Assembly (NCBI GenBank): GCA_038214135.1
Contig: JBBQSD010000003.1
Coordinates: forward strand, 61,361 to 125,360
From: JANLSE01 sp038214135
Lineage (GTDB): Bacteria > Chloroflexota > Chloroflexia > Chloroflexales > Roseiflexaceae
Length of the DNA stretch: 64,000 bases
Reading direction: 5' to 3'
Positions 8,099-17,189 of the stretch are shown here, piece by piece. Below the pieces are notes generated by a model. It was not told the origin of the DNA and did no database searches. It worked only from the letters and a program-made list of their open reading frames with translations. A program made the position numbers and the translations under genes. Positions within the stretch are counted from its first letter, which is position 1; each line of letters starts with the position of its first letter.

Positions 8099-9490
8099 AT
8101 GACGACCACATATAACCTGAATGCCCTCTCGCCCCTCGATGGCCGCTATGCCGCTGCCGTTGCCGAACTCGGCGCATATTTTAGTGAGGCAGCCCTGTAT
8201 CGCTACCGGGTGCGGGTCGAAGTTGAATATCTGCTGTTTCTGAGCCGTTCGCGCAACATCGGCTTTATTCCAGCAATAGATGCCCAGCAGATTGGCGGGT
8301 TGCGGGCACTGTTCCGCAGTTTTTCGGATGCCGATGCCGCGGCAATTGCAGCATGGGATCGCAAAGTCAACCACGATGTCAAAGCAGTTGAATACTGGCT
8401 GCGCGAGAAACTCGATGATCTGGGCATGGCCGCCTGGAAAGAGGCGATCCATTTTGGGCTGACATCGGAGGATGTCAATAATCTGGCCTATGCCCTGATG
8501 ATCCGTGATGCCCGCGATATGATCCTGGTTCCTGCAATGGGCCAGGTGCTGGCCGAACTAGAGCAGCTTGCGTTTCGTGAAGCCGCAACGCCAATGTTGG
8601 CCCGCACCCACGGTCAGCCAGCCACGCCAACAACCTTCGGCAAGGAAATGGCCGTCTTTGCTGCCCGGCTGCGTAGAGCCATCAACCGGGTTTCGAATAC
8701 GAAGCTAACGGGCAAACTGAATGGTGCGACTGGCACATTTGCCGCCCATCATGCAGCCCTGCCGCAGATCGATTGGCTGACGTTCAGCCGAGCCTTCATC
8801 ACATCGCTCGATCTCGAGCCAGTGCTGTTGACAACACAGATCGAGCCGCACGATACCCTGGCCGAACTGTGCGATGATCTGAAGCGCGCCAACACGATCC
8901 AGATCGATCTCTGCCAGGATGTGTGGCGCTATATCAGTGATGGCTATCTCGTCCAATCCGCACAGGCCGGTGAGGTTGGCTCCTCAACCATGCCGCATAA
9001 AGTCAACCCGATTGATTTCGAAAATGCCGAAGGCAATTTTGGCATCGCCAATGCTCTGTTGGAGCATCTGAGCCGCAAACTGCCAATCTCGCGGCTGCAA
9101 CGCGATCTGACCGATAGCACAGCGCTGCGTAACCTTGGGGTGGCCTTTGGCCATGCGCTCCTGGCCTACAAACGGCTGCTGAAAGGGCTTTCCAAAGTAC
9201 AGGTCGATCAAGAACGCCTGCTTACGGAATTACAGGGCCATCCAGAAGTATTGGCCGAGGCGGTGCAGACGATCCTACGCCGAGTTGGGTTTGCCGAACC
9301 ATACGAAGCCCTGAAACGGGTCAGCCGTGGACGCCCACTAACACTCAAAGGGTTGCATGCCTTTGTTGCAGAACTCGATATTGCCGATGAGGTCAAGGCC
9401 GAATTACTGGCATTGACACCCGAGGGCTATATTGGCAAATCGGCTGATTTGGTCAAAACCCTGCGTGGTGGTGGCGGGCAGAAATGGTAG
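8099..9490 (+). CDS. purB: Adenylosuccinate lyase
   Basis: 463 residues of the fumarase/aspartase superfamily. It cleaves adenylosuccinate and SAICAR with release of fumarate in purine synthesis. The N-terminus LNALSPLDGRYAAAVAEL is typical of the E. coli-type PurB subfamily. The superfamily signature is GSSTMPHKVNPIDFENAEG, with the flexible catalytic-serine loop, and ARTHGQPATPTTFGKE supplies the histidine-containing region. The ATG follows TGAGGT. Its last 38 bp overlap the 3' end of the convergent DUF4241-type gene. Length and motifs are complete. Confidence 0.95.
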   Translation: MTTTYNLNALSPLDGRYAAAVAELGAYFSEAALYRYRVRVEVEYLLFLSRSRNIGFIPAIDAQQIGGLRALFRSFSDADAAAIAAWDRKVNHDVKAVEYWLREKLDDLGMAAWKEAIHFGLTSEDVNNLAYALMIRDARDMILVPAMGQVLAELEQLAFREAATPMLARTHGQPATPTTFGKEMAVFAARLRRAINRVSNTKLTGKLNGATGTFAAHHAALPQIDWLTFSRAFITSLDLEPVLLTTQIEPHDTLAELCDDLKRANTIQIDLCQDVWRYISDGYLVQSAQAGEVGSSTMPHKVNPIDFENAEGNFGIANALLEHLSRKLPISRLQRDLTDSTALRNLGVAFGHALLAYKRLLKGLSKVQVDQERLLTELQGHPEVLAEAVQTILRRVGFAEPYEALKRVSRGRPLTLKGLHAFVAELDIADEVKAELLALTPEGYIGKSADLVKTLRGGGGQKW

Positions 9491-10172
9491 TATTGGCACG
9501 GTGCTCGATAAGCGAATCGGCCAGCACGTAAAAATCAGTCACAACGCGGGCGATCGTATTTTGCTCTGTAAAGCCAAGGTATGATGCATAGTACCCATCA
9601 CCCCATCCAGCACTGAACACAATCATATTGAGCGGTTCCGTGTCGCGAAAACGGAGATCCATCCACATCGGTTGATCGGGCGGGTTCTCAGCGACGCAAT
9701 CAACTAATGTAAAGAGATCGGTATCCGCCTTGGCGATGATGTGTGCAGCGCGCCGATCCATAAAACACCCATTCGCACTATCAACACTATAAGAGGAGGT
9801 ATCCTGACCCGGTTGACCTACAATATCGGCAGGTTCCCACCGGGTCGGCATCACGTCCTGCAAGATGACCGCTGCGAGCGCGATCCGCGCATCAGTCACA
9901 GGCTTTTGCCACCACGGAAACCAACGACGTCGCTCGTGCTCGTGCAGATGAGCGACTACCACATCAACGGGGTACAGACCAGGTGGAAAGGCATGTGCAA
10001 ATGGCCTATCATCCGCATATGCCGGATCACAGGCAATCAATCGTCCCGAAGGAAGATACAGTGGCCCAAGGCGACAGACCTCGAGCCTAATGGCTACTGC
10101 TGAGGGCGTGATCCACGATTGACCATCCGCAAAATAGGTGAGGAATTCGGTTGGTTGGAGACGCATAGACAT
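9453..10172 (-). CDS. DUF4241 family protein
   Basis: About 239 residues from the ATG at 10172, which has GGAAG five bases upstream; the longer upstream reading lacks coding character. The signature stretches RLGPLYLPSGRLIACDP, PPGLYPVDVVVAH, GQDTSSYSVDSANGCFMD and FSAGWGDGYYASYLGFTE match my memory of the DUF4241 family, whose function is unknown. No signal peptide or membrane segment is seen. The 3' end overlaps purB on the opposite strand by 38 bp. A related MFS gene is not evident; the gene appears to stand alone. Confidence 0.8.
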   Translation of the reverse strand: MSMRLQPTEFLTYFADGQSWITPSAVAIRLEVCRLGPLYLPSGRLIACDPAYADDRPFAHAFPPGLYPVDVVVAHLHEHERRRWFPWWQKPVTDARIALAAVILQDVMPTRWEPADIVGQPGQDTSSYSVDSANGCFMDRRAAHIIAKADTDLFTLVDCVAENPPDQPMWMDLRFRDTEPLNMIVFSAGWGDGYYASYLGFTEQNTIARVVTDFYVLADSLIEHRANTTISARHHHAGF

Positions 10173-10328
10173 ATACTTCCAGTAACTAGCGTAACACATC
10201 ACAGTATACCAAAACGAGCGAATAGATGGAAAGACGTTACACGCTGCCGCCGAACATAGACATATGCGAACAGACGAGCGTCCGATTGCACAAACAACAC
10301 ATACGTCCCATACTTCGTTCTGTGTCAA

Positions 10329-10349
10329 AGCTGATAGCTGAAAGCTAAA
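10329..10349. repeat. Heptanucleotide tandem repeat (AGCTGAA-type, 3 units)
   Basis: Three 7-bp units AGCTGAT, AGCTGAA and AGCTAAA lie in a row a few bases beyond the stop codon of the MFS gene. They are the same word type as the repeat at 23553. Confidence 0.6.
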
Positions 10350-10352
10350 CCC

Positions 10353-11576
10353 TTACCCAACCACAACTGGTTTCGATTCGAGCTGCTCTATCCATTGCTG
10401 GTTGCGCGACATCAGCCACAGCCCGATGGCACACACCAGCCCGGCTGCACCAAACAGCAACCATGGCAGCATTGGAGCGCCAATATCGTGACCAAGGCCA
10501 TAGAGTATGCCTCCACTGGTGTTGCCAATGCCCCCGCCAACCGCGAGTGCGAGTGCGCTCACCCCAAAATAGGAGCCAAGCGCTACAGGATTTGCCATAC
10601 TGGCCGCAACTGTTTGTTGCGCTGGTGAGGCCAGCAGCCGCCCAACGGCAAACAGTGCAACGCATAGCATCAGCGTCATCGTATCGCCGGCCAGCGCAAT
10701 GCTGCCTAATCCACAGGCCATAATAACAATACCAAGCACAAGTATCTGCAGCGGCTGCAAACGGCGTTCTGCCAGCCACAGCAAGGGGTACTGCAAGACA
10801 ATGCCCATTCCAGCATTTAGCGCATACACCCAGCTGACGGCATCACTCGTTCCACTGATCGCTCGTGCAATCAATGGCAGCGAGATAGTAATCTGCACCC
10901 ACATGAACCAGTAGCCCATCAGCAACAGATTGAACAGCATAAAACGCCTGTCGCGCAGTGCCATCACGATCCCATCGGTGAGGCCATGCAAACCACTGGC
11001 AACCTGCACCGATGGCATGAGCAATAGCACAATCCAGAACGCAACAAAGAAACACCCAGCGGCTACAAATGCCACCAGCATAAAATTCGTTTTGAGCAGC
11101 AATGCCCCAGCCAGTGGCCCAATCGTCATGCCCAGGCCACTTACAATACCAAGCAGCGAATAGAAACGGCTACGGTTTTCTTCATTGGTGAGGGCAGCAA
11201 TTGCCGCCGATGATGGTGCATCGAACAAGGCACCACCCAATGCTGCAAGCACTGCACTCAGCAGGAGTAACGGGTAGCTATCGGCATAGCCCATGAGCAC
11301 AAAACTACCAGCCCGAATCAGCATTCCGATGGCAATCAACCAGCGTGGCCCAAGTTTATCGGCCAACATCCCACCAACCAGCGTCAGGCCCTGCTGTGTA
11401 ATCTGGCGAATACCCAGAACCAACCCGATTGCACCAGCAGCCCAACCGAGATCATCAACATAATGGATCGATATCAGTGGAATGACCATGAAGAAGCCGC
11501 CCCACATCAAAAAGGTGCCAGCCAGCATCACCGCCAGGCCACGCCGCCTCGCACGCTCACTCAACCCCTGCTGCAT
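10353..11576 (-). CDS. Major facilitator superfamily transporter
   Basis: About 407 residues with roughly 12 predicted transmembrane helices. It starts at the ATG at 11576, preceded by TGGAG at 8 bases; an in-frame earlier start is weaker. The first loop reads GIRQITQQGLTLVGGMLADKLGPRWLI, the MFS A-type loop (G-x-LaD-x-x-G-R-k), as in drug-efflux and sugar-exporter MFS proteins. It probably acts at the cytoplasmic membrane as a proton-coupled exporter. The substrate cannot be told from sequence. It is flanked by heptamer repeats downstream and an 8-bp AGAACAAG-type repeat upstream. Confidence 0.85.
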   Translation of the reverse strand: MQQGLSERARRRGLAVMLAGTFLMWGGFFMVIPLISIHYVDDLGWAAGAIGLVLGIRQITQQGLTLVGGMLADKLGPRWLIAIGMLIRAGSFVLMGYADSYPLLLLSAVLAALGGALFDAPSSAAIAALTNEENRSRFYSLLGIVSGLGMTIGPLAGALLLKTNFMLVAFVAAGCFFVAFWIVLLLMPSVQVASGLHGLTDGIVMALRDRRFMLFNLLLMGYWFMWVQITISLPLIARAISGTSDAVSWVYALNAGMGIVLQYPLLWLAERRLQPLQILVLGIVIMACGLGSIALAGDTMTLMLCVALFAVGRLLASPAQQTVAASMANPVALGSYFGVSALALAVGGGIGNTSGGILYGLGHDIGAPMLPWLLFGAAGLVCAIGLWLMSRNQQWIEQLESKPVVVG

Positions 11577-11593
11577 AATAATTCTCCATAGAA

Positions 11594-11626
11594 GGAACAA
11601 GAGAACAAAAGAACAAGAGAACAGGA
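11594..11626. repeat. 8-bp tandem repeat (AGAACAAG-type)
   Basis: About four degenerate 8-bp units (AGAACAAA, AGAACAAG, AGAACAGG) lie just upstream of the MFS start. Similar units occur at 21252-21270 and 45248-45283. Confidence 0.5.
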
Positions 11627-11814
11627 AGAGACTATTGCTGGATCATCTCTCACAGATAGAAACGTGCGAACCAACAGAATATATATCTGTCAGACTTAGG
11701 GTAAACGTACGCTGTATGGAGTGTGCAAGCCATGCTTGTGCGCGGGCAGCATGGCTGCCACGGTTCAGGGTTTGGGTTCTTGGCGCGTAGTGGGCGAAGA
11801 TATGGGTTCGCACC

Positions 11815-13077
11815 CTACACCGGTTCTTGGTATTCGGACTCCTGACTCCTGACTCCTGACTCCGGAATTCTCGGTATCGGCCCTTCACAGATCAATGCCG
11901 CTGGATGCCCAGCAACAATCGTCAGCACCACCACCAGTGTTCGCGCACCTTCCCCAGAAAGCTTACGAGCCAGTGCATCGGTTTCGAGTGGTGATCCGCG
12001 TTTCTTCACCGTTACTGGGCCGGCATCAAGCGCTCGCAAGCGTGCCTGAATGCGTTTCAGGCTGAATGGCATCCATTCCAGAACACGCCAGCAACGCGCA
12101 AATGGTGTTGTAAGCGCGCTATCTGCCGTCAGATACGCAATTGAGCGGTCGATCTGTGCTGCACCAATTTGGTTGGCCAATGGCCCGACCAATCCAGATC
12201 GAATAATGGCCGGATCCGGTTCGTAAAAAAATGCGCCTGGCTCGCTGAGCATCGCCAAGGCAGGTTTTTCGCCAGCAGGCAGGAACAGCGACGAAACAGC
12301 AAGCGAATCATGCACCGATTCACGTAGCACGGTTGCTCGTTTGCCAGGTTGCCCAAGCGGCCCAAGCCAGAATACTGCTTCCTTGAGTTCGCCATTGACT
12401 GAAATCTGTTCCAATTCACCAATCCCGAGTGTGGCGATTTCCTCATCGGAAACACCAGGTGCCAGTTTGATACCGATCAGCTCTGTCTGTCGCTGCCATT
12501 GCTCAACCAAGCGCACCGATGGCTGGTATTCGGCCAAGGTAAATACCCGCCTGCCCTCGCTACGGCGGGCTGGATCGAAAAACAGTGCATCAGCGGGCGG
12601 CGGTAATGTATGCGCTAGGTTTGCTTCCTGGAACTCAATGATCGCATCTAATCCAAGCACCTGTGCATTTGCTCTGGCCATTGCCAACCGCAGGGCATCG
12701 ATATCAATAGCCGTCACTCGTGCAATTGCCGCCAATGCCAAAGTATCGCCACCAATGCCACAACACAGATCAACAATATGGGCAAGACCAAGGCGAGTAT
12801 AGCGATCCGCCCGATACCTGGCGATGGCCATCCCAGAAGCCTGTTCCAACGCTTCTCGGGTGAAATACATGCGTGCCGCTTCACGAAATTTGGCAACGGC
12901 TCGCCGCCGCAACCAGGCTATCTCATAGGCCGCTGCTGCCTGTTCACGGGTGGCACGCCGCCGTAAGCGCTCGATATCGTGTAATCGTGCGGCATCGGAA
13001 AAATCGCTTAAACCCGCATCGCGAAGCAGATCCTGCCCTGGATCAGTCAGCAACCATGCAAATGTCATCAGATCCAT
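11815..13077 (-). CDS. Class I SAM-dependent methyltransferase, THUMP-like
   Basis: 420 residues. The N-terminal helical region (LRRRATREQAAAAYEIAWLR, KFREAARMYFTREALEQAS) precedes a Rossmann methyltransferase core with motif I VDLCCGIGGDTLALA, TAIDIDALRLAMARAN (motif II) and DALFFDPARRSEGRR (motif IV with the D-P-A-R catalytic region). The C-terminal third resembles the THUMP-like domain of this family (VKKRGSPLETDALARKL). A nucleic-acid substrate is likely but not known. The last ~15 residues (SGVRSQESEY) are encoded by a tandem heptamer repeat, so the original stop was probably slightly earlier. It ends well before the MFS gene. Confidence 0.85.
   Translation of the reverse strand: MDLMTFAWLLTDPGQDLLRDAGLSDFSDAARLHDIERLRRRATREQAAAAYEIAWLRRRAVAKFREAARMYFTREALEQASGMAIARYRADRYTRLGLAHIVDLCCGIGGDTLALAAIARVTAIDIDALRLAMARANAQVLGLDAIIEFQEANLAHTLPPPADALFFDPARRSEGRRVFTLAEYQPSVRLVEQWQRQTELIGIKLAPGVSDEEIATLGIGELEQISVNGELKEAVFWLGPLGQPGKRATVLRESVHDSLAVSSLFLPAGEKPALAMLSEPGAFFYEPDPAIIRSGLVGPLANQIGAAQIDRSIAYLTADSALTTPFARCWRVLEWMPFSLKRIQARLRALDAGPVTVKKRGSPLETDALARKLSGEGARTLVVVLTIVAGHPAALICEGPIPRIPESGVRSQESEYQEPV
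11837..11864. repeat. Heptanucleotide tandem repeat GACTCCT, four units
   Basis: Three copies of GACTCCT and one GACTCCG lie inside the last codons of the methyltransferase gene and supply its C-terminal residues. The same word occurs twice at 45413-45426. Confidence 0.8.
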
Positions 13078-13121
13078 GATCTACCAGTGTGTTATAACTC
13101 CATGAGATATTGTACCCTGAA

Positions 13122-13163
13122 ACAAAAAATGCGCCCGCTCTTCGTTATGAAGAGCGGGCGCAT
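13122..13163 (-). terminator. Rho-independent terminator of the histidine-kinase operon
   Basis: A perfect 15-bp stem (ATGCGCCCGCTCTTC and complement) with a 5-base loop is followed on the minus strand by a run of T residues. It lies 13 bp beyond the kinase stop. Confidence 0.92.
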
Positions 13164-13175
13164 CAGGCAGATCAA

Positions 13176-15350
13176 CTAGCTGACTTCAACAACAGCCTCT
13201 TCGGTAATGAGTGACAGCGCAAACGAGAAGGTGCTGCCAACATTCAGTTCGCTTTCGACCCAAATGCGCCCACCGTGACCCTCAACGATCTGCTGGCATA
13301 TTGCTAACCCCAACCCAAGATGGTTGCCATACACCGATTTCTGGGTGTTGGCTCGATAGAAGCGCTGAAAGATCTTGCCAATATCGCTCTGTGCAATGCC
13401 AATACCGGTATCGCTGATTGAGATCCAGATCTCATTATCGTGGAGATGCGATGATACCGCGATCTTACCGCCAGCAGGGGTTGCCTTAATCGCATTCTCG
13501 ATCAGGTTCGTCAGAACCTGCCCAATTCGCTCACTATCAAAGAAGCATTCCGGCAGATCGTTTGAAACCCGACTCGTCAGCTGCAAACCAGTCTGTTCCG
13601 CCTGAAGCGTGAGCCGATTGACTGTTCCAACCATAAGAAGCGAAAGATCATTCATTTTGGGCTTGAGTGTCAATCGCCCTGCTCGCATACGGTTAAACTC
13701 AAGCAGTTCCGAGATACGCCCCTTCAACAGCTCAACCTGTTCGTCTGCCATCTGCAGGAAATCCTGCTGAAGTGGCGCGAGAGTTCCTGCACGACCCTGA
13801 ATGACCACTTTGAGGAAGCCATTGAGCGAGTGCAGTGGGTTGCGTAGTTCGTGTGAAACCATTGAGATAAACTCGGTGCGGGCACGCTCTTCGTCACGAT
13901 AGTGTGTAATATCGTGAAGCACAATCGCCACCAGTTGGCTATCGGCATCCTGCTGAATACGGGAAGCAAGCGCCTGATAGACCCGTTCGCCGGATGCATC
14001 ATCGCTGCTCTCGCCCTCTGGCTTGATTTTCAACTCACCAATAACGGTTGTTAGTTCGCCAGTTCGCGCGCTTGCTGCAATTTCCATCAGCCGTTCATGG
14101 ATCGAATTGACCTCAGAGCTAGCATCGAGCAATTGCTGCCCAGTTGGATTCGTCAGCACAATATCAGAGGAATCATTTACAACGATCAGGCCATCGTTGA
14201 TATCGCGAACAACTGCTTCCAGGAGCCGTTGCTGTTCGCGCATCTGGCTGTGTAGTTCTGCATTACCAATTGCAATACCGGCTTGTGCGGCAAAAGCAGC
14301 CAAATGGCGGGTGTTGCTGCTTGAGAATGCCGCCGCTTCGCCGCTGACGACCGTGAGCGCGCCGCGTGCTGTTCCCTCGCCAACAAACAATGGAACGGAA
14401 ATAGCGGAACGAAGCCGGTGTCCAAGCGCAGCAAATTCATCGTGGTGTGTTGCATCGCTAATAATCAGTGGAACACCCTGTTGCATCGAACGATGGGCCA
14501 ACACCGAAGCCCACGGTTGGCTATCCGAGCCATCACGCGTATAGGAGTGATGCGTCAATTCATCATCAACAAGCAGTGATAGATCCATTCCCGAAACATG
14601 CTCACGTCCAAGCGTTTGTACAGTGCTATCGACAATCTGGTGCAGGACTTCATTGAGGCTGAGTGAGCTCGTGACGGCCCGCAACCCTTCTTCGAGCGCG
14701 TGTTGTTCACGCATGCGCATCCGCAGTTCGTTTGTGGTGCGCTCAAGCTCGCCAACTCGTGCTTCGCGTATTTGGCTCTCTGCACGCAATGCCTGTCGGA
14801 GCCGTTCCATTTCGCGCCGTTGGCGCATATTTGTCAGCACTGCCAGCAGACACAGGCCAATACCTGCAACAACTATCCACCATGCTGTAACAATTGGTAG
14901 TGTGGAAAGGGCAGGCACCTGTGGTACTAAGAGATTTGCAACGAGGTACCCAAGCATGGTGACAAGCGGCAGAACAGCAATCATCGTCAGGCGTCGCCAG
15001 TTCGTAAATATGCGCAACCCTAGAATAGCCGCGAATGGATAGATCGCCCCACCAATCACAAGAATCCCGACCCCACTGGCCACAACGAAAAGCATATCAA
15101 TGACAGTCGCCACATGTGCAATCCGATGAGTATAGGCCTCACCTGATGGATGTTGCCGCACAGTAATTAATAGCAGATGCAACAAACAGTAGGCCACAAT
15201 CGCAAGCCATCCGGCTTGTGTTGGCCTGGTTACGGATAACCACCATACTAATGTGATGCTGACTGCTGGAACCAACAGACGCAGACGCGCCGTTTTTTGC
15301 TCAGCGAGCCATGGGCGAAATTGAGCCGTCATAATGTCACCAGCAATCAT
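13176..15350 (-). CDS. Membrane sensor histidine kinase (6TM-GAF-PAS-HisKA-HATPase)
   Basis: 724 residues. About six hydrophobic helices fill residues 20-190 (IYPFAAILGLRIF, WWIVVAGIGLCLLAVL), followed by a coiled coil (~190-225), a GAF domain (~225-370), a PAS-like domain (~380-490), HisKA with MVSHELRNPLHSL (phospho-histidine ~500), and an HATPase with NLIENAIKATPAGG, DTGIGI and HLGLGLAICQQIVEGHGG. The ATG at 15350 has GGAG five bases upstream. It lies 44 bp after the OmpR-type regulator gene and ends before a strong terminator, so the two form a bicistronic two-component operon. The ligand is unknown. Confidence 0.92.
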   Translation of the reverse strand: MIAGDIMTAQFRPWLAEQKTARLRLLVPAVSITLVWWLSVTRPTQAGWLAIVAYCLLHLLLITVRQHPSGEAYTHRIAHVATVIDMLFVVASGVGILVIGGAIYPFAAILGLRIFTNWRRLTMIAVLPLVTMLGYLVANLLVPQVPALSTLPIVTAWWIVVAGIGLCLLAVLTNMRQRREMERLRQALRAESQIREARVGELERTTNELRMRMREQHALEEGLRAVTSSLSLNEVLHQIVDSTVQTLGREHVSGMDLSLLVDDELTHHSYTRDGSDSQPWASVLAHRSMQQGVPLIISDATHHDEFAALGHRLRSAISVPLFVGEGTARGALTVVSGEAAAFSSSNTRHLAAFAAQAGIAIGNAELHSQMREQQRLLEAVVRDINDGLIVVNDSSDIVLTNPTGQQLLDASSEVNSIHERLMEIAASARTGELTTVIGELKIKPEGESSDDASGERVYQALASRIQQDADSQLVAIVLHDITHYRDEERARTEFISMVSHELRNPLHSLNGFLKVVIQGRAGTLAPLQQDFLQMADEQVELLKGRISELLEFNRMRAGRLTLKPKMNDLSLLMVGTVNRLTLQAEQTGLQLTSRVSNDLPECFFDSERIGQVLTNLIENAIKATPAGGKIAVSSHLHDNEIWISISDTGIGIAQSDIGKIFQRFYRANTQKSVYGNHLGLGLAICQQIVEGHGGRIWVESELNVGSTFSFALSLITEEAVVEVS

Positions 15351-15393
15351 GGCTGCTCCAAGAAATCAAGCTCATCTGTAAACAAGTCACAAG

Positions 15394-16074
15394 CTAGGCT
15401 TCAAACTTATAGCCGAGGTTGCGAACAGTGATAACATGCGTTGGATGTTCGGGGCTACGCTCAATTTTTGTACGCAGGCGCCGAATATACACTGCAACGA
15501 GATTACTCTCGCCCTCATAGTCGTAGCCCCATACTTTGCTCAAAATCTGGCCTGTATTGAGGACTCGCCCAGAATTCTTCATGAGATAGTAGAGCAACCG
15601 AAATTCAAGCGGTGTCAGTTCAACAGTTCGATTATCGGCGAAGAGTACTTTGTGTTCAACCGGATCAAGCGTGATATCGCCCTGGCTGAGCCGAACCGAT
15701 GGATTCAACATATCGCTGTTCCGCCGACGCAACACTGCTTCAACCCGCGCCAGCAGCTCAGATGGCTCGAATGGCTTCACCAGGTAATCGTCCCCGCCGA
15801 TTTGCAGGCCCATCACCCGATCCTGAAGTTGTGTACGCCCAGTAAGGAAAATAATCGGCACATCCGAAGTACGGCGGATCTGGCGGCAAATATCAAAACC
15901 ATTCGTTTTTGGCATCATAACATCGAGAAGAACCAGATCAGGGTTGTGTTGCTCAATCGAATTCAGGATCGTCGATCCGTCAAACGCTTTAACAACCTGA
16001 TAGCCAGCCTCTTCAAGCAAATAGGCAGTGAGCTTTATGCTTGGTAGATCATCATCTGCAACCAGAATATGCAT
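15394..16074 (-). CDS. OmpR/PhoB-family response regulator
   Basis: 226 residues with a receiver domain (DDD acidic pocket at 7-9, phospho-acceptor D51 in LLDVMMP, VKPFEPSELL with the conserved lysine) and a C-terminal winged helix (ELTPLEFRLLYYLMKN, YIRRLRTKIE). It probably controls transcription after phosphorylation by the kinase encoded 44 bp downstream. AAGGAGAG lies 8 bases before the ATG. It is a complete, ordinary family member; the target genes are unknown. Confidence 0.93.
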   Translation of the reverse strand: MHILVADDDLPSIKLTAYLLEEAGYQVVKAFDGSTILNSIEQHNPDLVLLDVMMPKTNGFDICRQIRRTSDVPIIFLTGRTQLQDRVMGLQIGGDDYLVKPFEPSELLARVEAVLRRRNSDMLNPSVRLSQGDITLDPVEHKVLFADNRTVELTPLEFRLLYYLMKNSGRVLNTGQILSKVWGYDYEGESNLVAVYIRRLRTKIERSPEHPTHVITVRNLGYKFEA

Positions 16075-16251
16075 TCTTTGGCTCTCCTTGAATCGCCGTT
16101 TGTCACAGATCGGGTAACCATCTACATTGGCATCGGCGTAGGTGTTGAAAACTGATTACTGCGCTGACCTGCACACCTATATAAACAGCATGACTGATCA
16201 AAAAGTTACGCTCCAAACAGGTGACTTTCAAACTCTTCATATCCGCGTGCA

Positions 16252-16437
16252 TTACATGCGATTTCTACGGGTGAATCGCGCCCCAAGTGCGATCCCCAAT
16301 GCAAGCATAACAAGCACTAGCCAGGGCACTGGCACGCGGAAATTAAGGGAAATCACATAGCCAACGCCAATAAATACGGATAGAATGACCATAAAAGCCA
16401 GGATTGTGCCCTCCCAGCTGGGTTGTTTGCTCGGCAT
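16252..16437 (-). CDS. Small two-helix membrane protein
   Basis: 61 residues (MPSKQPSWEGT start) with two hydrophobic segments, LAFMVILSVFIGVGYVISL and WLVLVMLALGIALGARF, then a basic C-terminus RRNRM. The ATG at 16437 is chosen because GGAGGGG lies 3-4 bases upstream. It is a stand-alone gene upstream of the two-component operon on the same strand, with 177 bp between them. No family is recognised. The strong ribosome site and clean membrane topology make a real gene likely. Confidence 0.65.
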   Translation of the reverse strand: MPSKQPSWEGTILAFMVILSVFIGVGYVISLNFRVPVPWLVLVMLALGIALGARFTRRNRM

Positions 16438-16686
16438 TATCCCCTCCAACGGGCTACTGGTATAGAATGTTATATTACTACATATATATACTCTTTGTTC
16501 ATCATATCACAGGACAATCAACCAAGAACCCTTACTGTAGTCATAGCCACTGCTCCCCTACATGTCATTGCAACGATAGGACTACAGATAGGTTATTTGA
16601 TTTTAACTCTTCCCACATACTATGCCATATCGTAATCTACTAGTGATGTGAACCCCACTTGGTGTTCCACCTAAGGAGAGGATAGT

Positions 16687-16902
16687 ATGAATCTGCATGT
16701 TCACCGGGCGAACAGCCAAACCAACAGCTGCCAGGCCCCAGCAGCTCCACTCGATGATTACATTCTGGTTTCGCGGGCAACATTGGATCGCCTGTACACG
16801 CATCTATCTATCGAGCAGGAGCGCTTTCCAGCCCGCCGCCTACGCCAAGCACTCAAAATTATTCAGCATATTCTGGGGGGCCACTCCCAGAATGCCGCTT
16901 GA
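16687..16902 (+). CDS. Small protein of unknown function, first of three overlapping genes
   Basis: 71 residues, with AAGGAGAGG upstream of the ATG. The C-terminal half (DDYILVSRATLDRLYTHL, RRLRQALKIIQHIL) is helical and basic. No family is recognised. It ends 6 bp before the next start; the three genes in this cassette (16687-17442) are translationally close and the later two look like DNA-binding proteins. It may be a partner or regulator of them. Confidence 0.6.
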   Translation: MNLHVHRANSQTNSCQAPAAPLDDYILVSRATLDRLYTHLSIEQERFPARRLRQALKIIQHILGGHSQNAA

Positions 16903-16907
16903 GGGCT

Positions 16908-17189
16908 ATGATGCCACCACTTGCACGGCCATGCTATGAACGGGCCACTACCGCACTACAGATGATCACAGATTTGGGCGGCCCGGCGAGTTTACCCACA
17001 GTGCTAACATCACAGGATGTTATTCCGCTGCTTGGGCGCACGTTTTTTATGGAATCACTGCAACGACAACAACTTCCTGGTATTCAGGTCGTTCCATATG
17101 GCGTTTGGCGTTGCGCCCGTGAAACCTTTCTTGAATGGTTGGAGGAACTTCAGCATGAACAGTCCCAATCGTTGGGCAAAGTTATCTGA
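16908..17189 (+). CDS. Excisionase-like small DNA-binding protein
   Basis: 93 residues from the ATG at 16908. The second half, LPTVLTSQDVIPLLGRTFF then GIQVVPYGVWRCARETFLEWLEEL, fits the MerR/excisionase (HTH_17-type) pattern. In that pattern a helix-turn-helix ending in a turn is followed by a wing with a tryptophan-arginine and a helix that starts RETFLEWL. It probably binds DNA. The gene overlaps the next by 35 bp (17155-17189) in a different frame. Confidence 0.6.
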   Translation: MMPPLARPCYERATTALQMITDLGGPASLPTVLTSQDVIPLLGRTFFMESLQRQQLPGIQVVPYGVWRCARETFLEWLEELQHEQSQSLGKVI

